Source: Staphylococcus sp. ACRSN (GTDB lineage Bacteria; Bacillota; Bacilli; Staphylococcales; Staphylococcaceae). From it: DNA of 64,000 bases. Location: the NCBI RefSeq assembly GCF_022346615.1, contig NZ_JAKRNS010000002.1:1-64000 (forward strand). Reading direction: 5' to 3'. The notes beneath the pieces were generated by a model. That model had not been told where the DNA came from. It was given only the letters and a program-made list of their open reading frames with translations, and ran no database searches. The translations under genes and the position numbers were made by a program. Below are positions 60,043-64,000 of this stretch, one piece after another. Position 1 is the first letter of the stretch. Each line of letters begins with the position of its first letter.

Positions 60043-60449
60043 ATAAGGTAGAAAGTGTCTGGGACATAAATACCAATCTCATAAAAAGAGGGTTAATCCT
60101 TTATGGATTAACCCTCTTTTTATTTAAAATCTTACGATTTTGACCGTGCATGCTTGCCTGGGGTATGGTTCGAGCCTGTAGTCTCTCACTCATACGATTC
60201 CCCTAGGCGTCAGCACGGTACAAAATCGGTACAATATATAGTTTATTATTCAAAAAATAAGGCCTTTTCGTATAATTTAATAAACACTACTAAACTAAAT
60301 TAACGAGGTACCATGACTCAAATTACACTACCAATTGAAATTGACGTTTATTCTTTAGTTAGAGATGTTTATGTCCCAGACACTTTAAATTCCTATTACT
60401 TTCTCATGAATAATGAGACTTTAGGATTAATTTAAAAATAAGGCAACAT
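60043..60449. other. Gap occupied by repeat copy C
   Basis: No gene is supported. Repeat copy C (60052-60386) fills most of it, and its hairpin probably terminates the isochorismatase-fold gene. Confidence 0.7.
60052..60386 (+). repeat. Intergenic repeat copy C, the most intact
   Basis: It is bounded by perfect 19-base inverted repeats, AAAGTGTCTGGGACATAAA (60052-60070) and its complement (60368-60386). A terminator-like hairpin, AGAGGGTTAATCC/GGATTAACCCTCT, lies at 60087-60118. The core at 60135-60228 is a long imperfect palindrome: CGATTTTG with CAAAATCG, ACCGTGC with GCACGGT, GCCTGGGG with CCCCTAGGC, GTATG with CATAC. Copies A and B share it. No coding frame is conserved. Confidence 0.82.
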
Positions 60450-61865
60450 TTACATTAAACCGATGATTTTCATCCATAATGATCCGATACCAAGCCAAAC
60501 GATAAAATAAAAGATGGCCAAAATTGCATTCATAGTCCACCAGCGATTTTGTGTAACATAGCCTGCAGAATACAAGATTGGTGCAGGACCACTGCTATAA
60601 TGTGTTGTTGACGCCATTAAGTTTCCAAAGAACCCTAACATCAATGCACTAAATAACGGAGGTGCTCCAGTGGCAATTGCTACACCGAGTAATGCAGAGT
60701 ACATAGCACTAACATGCGCAGTTGAACTTGCGAATAAATAGTGTGAGTAGAAATAGAATAGGACTAAGATGATTAGCACAATTGGCCAACTTAATCCACC
60801 TAAGCTACCAGAAATCGACTTGCTTAACCATGGAATAAAGCCAAGTTCATTTAATTGATTTGCCATCATAACTAAGATAGAGAACCAAACTAAAGTATTC
60901 CAAGCACCTGTCTCATTTAAGATATCAGACCAAGCTAGTACACCAGTAATAAGTAATAAAGATAGAGCGATAAATGCTGTTAGTGTTGCATCAATATGTA
61001 TGACGCTACCTAAAATCCATAAGATAAGTGCTATAAGAAAAATACCTATCATGAATTTTTCACTTTTGCTCATAACACCCATTTCTTCTAATTCATTTTG
61101 AGCCCATGATTTTGCATTTGGTGTTTCTTTAATTTCTGGTGGATATAATTTATAAATAATAAGTGGAACTAATATTAATGAAATGAGTCCTGGAACAAGC
61201 GCAGCTAGGAACCAACTCATCCATGAAATTGTTACACCTTGGTGTTTCGCTAGCGATTGAGCAAGTGGATTACCTGCCATAGCAGTTAAGAACATTGCTG
61301 CAGTAATCAAGTTTCCATGAAATTCTGTAAATATTAAAAATGAGCCCATTTTACGTTGTGTGCCATCTTCAGGTTTTGATCCAAAGGATCGAGACAGGGC
61401 ATTGATAATCGGAAACATGATTCCACCTGCTCTTGCTGTATTACTTGGTGTTGCAGGAGCTAAAATTAAATCAACACCAATTAAAGAATAGCCCAAACCT
61501 AAAGTTTTCTTACCAAATAACTTTACGAATTGTAATGCAATACGACGACCTAAACCTGTTTTAACAAAGCCTCTAGAGATAAAGAAAGCCATAGCAATTA
61601 GCCAAATACTACTATTACCAAATCCAGCAACAGCGGTATCTATTTTGACCGTGTTAGTTAATACAGTTAAAGAAAACCCAATAATTGCAACTGCGCCAAT
61701 AGGTAAGGGTTGTGTGATACAACCAATGATTGTCGCTACAAATATAGCAAACATATGCCATGCTGTTGCATCTACACCATCCGGTCGGAATGGGGTAATC
61801 AACCAAATGATAATACCGACCAATACAGGTAGGATAAATTGTTTATACTTAATATTTTGATTCAC
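60450..61865 (-). CDS. DASS-family anion permease (dicarboxylate/2-oxoglutarate-malate type)
   Basis: A 471-residue membrane protein of the divalent anion:sodium symporter family, closest in look to YflS/SodiT/CitT proteins. The SNT motif is present in APATPSNTARAGG (about 135-147), and the second, STAHVSAMYSALLG, lies in the second half. Substrates in the group are malate, citrate, succinate or 2-oxoglutarate. GTG at 61865 is the start, with AAAGGTGA upstream. It is not the S. aureus SdcS type, which is longer. No regulator or lyase gene adjoins it. Confidence 0.84.
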   Translation of the reverse strand: MNQNIKYKQFILPVLVGIIIWLITPFRPDGVDATAWHMFAIFVATIIGCITQPLPIGAVAIIGFSLTVLTNTVKIDTAVAGFGNSSIWLIAMAFFISRGFVKTGLGRRIALQFVKLFGKKTLGLGYSLIGVDLILAPATPSNTARAGGIMFPIINALSRSFGSKPEDGTQRKMGSFLIFTEFHGNLITAAMFLTAMAGNPLAQSLAKHQGVTISWMSWFLAALVPGLISLILVPLIIYKLYPPEIKETPNAKSWAQNELEEMGVMSKSEKFMIGIFLIALILWILGSVIHIDATLTAFIALSLLLITGVLAWSDILNETGAWNTLVWFSILVMMANQLNELGFIPWLSKSISGSLGGLSWPIVLIILVLFYFYSHYLFASSTAHVSAMYSALLGVAIATGAPPLFSALMLGFFGNLMASTTHYSSGPAPILYSAGYVTQNRWWTMNAILAIFYFIVWLGIGSLWMKIIGLM

Positions 61866-62454
61866 AATAGTTCACCTTTCTTCGCTTTCTATTTTAGTGA
61901 TTGAAAATCGAACTTGGGGTTGAATTACCCACTATCAATGAAAGTAAAAGTAAAATGATGTATGTGAAACAATTTTTGTGAAAGGTTTGATTGATATACT
62001 TTCATAACTTCAATACAGTCATCTCATTTCTTTATTTATTGCTTAATTTATATAAAATTTTTCATAATAATTATAGAATTATGAAAACGCATTGTAAAGG
62101 TCTAAAAAATTGATTGTAATCAATATGAAAAGAGTTTGGAAAAGATAGCATAGTGGTAACAATCAAATGATAAGTTGTACGCTATTAATATAATTGTGAC
62201 GGAATTGGTAATTTTGATTTGAGTTCAGGCATTGTCAATTGAATATATACCTATTTGGAATATTGATTACATCAGTGTCGCATCAACCATTTGAATAAAA
62301 TTTGAAGTTACGGGTAGATAATGAAGGTTCTTTAAATGCGTTGAATGAAAATTTTTGGTAGGATATTTTCTTAATGCATTTTATGGGGAAATTGAAGGTG
62401 TTTTATTGCATTATTGAAGATGTTTTAAATTAAAAATAGAGAGAGGGAGTAAAT
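61866..62454. other. AT-rich divergent gap between the DASS and antiporter genes
   Basis: These 589 bases show no gene, terminator or clear operator. Promoters for both flanking genes should lie here but are not distinct. The antiporter ribosome site GAGAGGGAG ends near 62450. Confidence 0.5.
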
Positions 62455-64000
62455 GTGTCTTTATTAAATTTGCCATTAATGTTAGTGATTGTCATATTTT
62501 TAGCGTTGGGTATATTTAGCCAGTGGTTTGCCTCGCGTATTAAGTGGCCTTCTATTGTTGTAATGGCAATTGTCGGTCTATTAGTAGGTCCAGTGTTTGG
62601 GTTGATAAATCCTCAAGAAAGTTTGGGAGAATCGGTATTTAGTCCGTTAGTTTCTTTGGCGGTAGCTATTATCCTATTTGAAGGAAGTAGTAATTTAGAT
62701 TTTAGAGAACTTAAAGGTATCTCGAAAGCAGTGGTACGAATTATTACTGTTGGTGCGGTCATCGCTTGGATACTTGGTTCTATTGCACTACATTTTGTGC
62801 TAGGATTTTCACTGTCGATTTCTTTAGTTTTAGGTGGATTGTTTTTAATTACAGGTCCAACGGTGATACAACCATTGTTAAAACAGGCCAAGGTACGCAA
62901 AAGTGTAGATTCAATTTTGAGATGGGAAAGTATCATTTTAGATCCAATAGGTCCAATGCTAGCATTGGGTGCGTTTTATGTATTTGAAATTATGGAACAA
63001 GGATTTAATTTACCAATATTATTCAGTTTTATTTTTAGATTAGTTATTGCAATTGTAATTGGATTTGCAGCATCGTATTTGTTTATGTGGTTAATCAAAA
63101 GAGACCTAATACCACAAAATCTAATGCCGCCGGTGCAATTAGTATTTATCTTATTAATCTTCGCAATATGTGATGAGTTTTTACCTGAATCCGGTTTATT
63201 GGCAGTTACTATATTTGGTTTAATGATGGCTCGAATGAAGCGCCATGATTTAATCTTTAAAGAATCGGATCATTTTATTGAAAATACATCATCAATCATG
63301 ATTTCTACAGTGTTTATATTGATTACTTCATCTCTTACATTGGATGTATTGAAAAATGTTATTTCGTGGAAGCTCTTTATATTCTGTGCGGTAATGATTA
63401 TTTTAGTAAGACCAATTTCAGTATTATTGGCGACCATCAATACAGAAATTTCAAAACGTGAAAGAGCCATGGTCTCTTTAATGGCACCTCGCGGTATTGT
63501 AGTGTTGACCGTAGCACAATTTTTTGCGGGATTGTTTGTTGAAAAAAATACGCCATTGGCAGAATATATTACACCTGTTACATTTGGTTTAGTATTTGTA
63601 ACAGTGGTGATTTATGGATTTAGCTTTTTACCGTTAAGTAAAGTAATGCATTTATCTAGTAATGAACCACCTGGCGTTATCATAGTAGGGGAAAGTGAAT
63701 TTTCATTTCATTTAGGAGCTAAACTAAGAGAACATAATATACCTGTCATGACTTTTAATCTTTTCGATAATACGTCTCAACGTGCAAAAGATTTGGATTT
63801 TGAAGTGTTTGAAGGTAATTTATTATCGAGTAGTGATCGCATTTATGCGGATATGACAAGATATAATAAATGTCTGCTTATGACACAATCATTTGTGTTT
63901 AACAGTTTAGCATTTAATGAACTTGTTCCAGAATTTGGTTTGAACAATGTGGACATTATGCCAGTTTCATTTAGTGATGAACATGCACGAACAAACTTAG
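62455..64000 (+). CDS. CPA1-family Na+(K+)/H+ antiporter with RCK-like domain, truncated at the window end
   Basis: The GTG at 62455 follows GAGAGGGAG and opens a frame running off the right edge (515 codons seen). Residues 1-400 are polytopic; IILFEGSSNLDF (about 73-84), LITGPTVIQPLL (about 127-138) and ILDPIGPMLALG (about 158-169) correspond to the NhaP/CPA1 ion-binding core. After about residue 405 a cytoplasmic domain starts, VIIVGESEFSFHLGAKLRE, resembling the TrkA-N/RCK nucleotide-binding fold. It exchanges sodium or potassium for protons. The C terminus is outside this window. Confidence 0.88.
   Translation, partial: MSLLNLPLMLVIVIFLALGIFSQWFASRIKWPSIVVMAIVGLLVGPVFGLINPQESLGESVFSPLVSLAVAIILFEGSSNLDFRELKGISKAVVRIITVGAVIAWILGSIALHFVLGFSLSISLVLGGLFLITGPTVIQPLLKQAKVRKSVDSILRWESIILDPIGPMLALGAFYVFEIMEQGFNLPILFSFIFRLVIAIVIGFAASYLFMWLIKRDLIPQNLMPPVQLVFILLIFAICDEFLPESGLLAVTIFGLMMARMKRHDLIFKESDHFIENTSSIMISTVFILITSSLTLDVLKNVISWKLFIFCAVMIILVRPISVLLATINTEISKRERAMVSLMAPRGIVVLTVAQFFAGLFVEKNTPLAEYITPVTFGLVFVTVVIYGFSFLPLSKVMHLSSNEPPGVIIVGESEFSFHLGAKLREHNIPVMTFNLFDNTSQRAKDLDFEVFEGNLLSSSDRIYADMTRYNKCLLMTQSFVFNSLAFNELVPEFGLNNVDIMPVSFSDEHARTNL

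Overview
The window is low-GC Firmicute DNA and almost certainly the chromosome of a Staphylococcus. It carries the sortase A gene, a TarI/TarJ/TarL/TarS-type wall teichoic acid set, an MhqR quinone-response operon, a NanEKAT sialic acid locus and a large Rsp-type AraC regulator. Shine-Dalgarno sites are strong and TTG/GTG starts are frequent. A capBCA(E)D poly-gamma-glutamate operon plus thiC fit a coagulase-negative species better than S. aureus, but the species cannot be fixed from the sequence alone. There is no rRNA, tRNA, CRISPR array, prophage or intact insertion sequence.

Layout. 1-4.8 kb: a YfcC-type permease and the glucose PTS gene ptsG, which has a GlcT-type antiterminator leader; two copies of an intergenic repeat flank them. 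4.9-12.5 kb: small metabolic genes (acetyltransferases, a PLP enzyme, a thioredoxin-like protein, an alpha/beta hydrolase, an EamA exporter divergent from an AraC regulator, an M20 peptidase, an Asn/Gln-rich membrane protein). 12.6-17.5 kb: the poly-gamma-glutamate operon, including a 52-codon capE-like gene. 17.5-24.7 kb: an isoleucine-2-epimerase-like enzyme, then tarI-tarJ-tarL-tarS. 24.8-27.9 kb: an ECF importer (S, T and fused double ATPase) behind a Fur-box-like site. 28-36 kb: the Rsp-like regulator, a HAD hydrolase, a PAP2 phosphatase and thiC under a TPP riboswitch. 36-42 kb: srtA and the sialic acid genes nanE, nanR, nanK, nanA and nanT. 42-50.6 kb: oxidoreductases, then licT-bglP-bglA-bglA for beta-glucosides. 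51-56 kb: a VOC dioxygenase, a LURP-one/tubby-like protein, a 21-residue amphipathic peptide gene, a zinc-binding lipoprotein and an aldehyde dehydrogenase. 56-60 kb: mhqR and two ring-cleavage dioxygenases plus the mhqD hydrolase, then an isochorismatase-fold protein. 60-64 kb: another repeat copy, a DASS-family permease and a CPA1 antiporter cut by the window end.

Two themes link the genes. The first is the cell surface: capsule, teichoic acid and sortase. The second is catabolite-controlled sugar use: ptsG, nan and bgl, where promoter, cre and antiterminator elements can be read directly. Most of the region is conserved staphylococcal core. The points most worth checking are the short amphipathic peptide with its own terminator (52937-53002), the capE-like gene, the Fur-box-preceded ECF importer, the mutually exclusive pairings of the thiC riboswitch, and the repeat family whose hairpins show compensatory changes.
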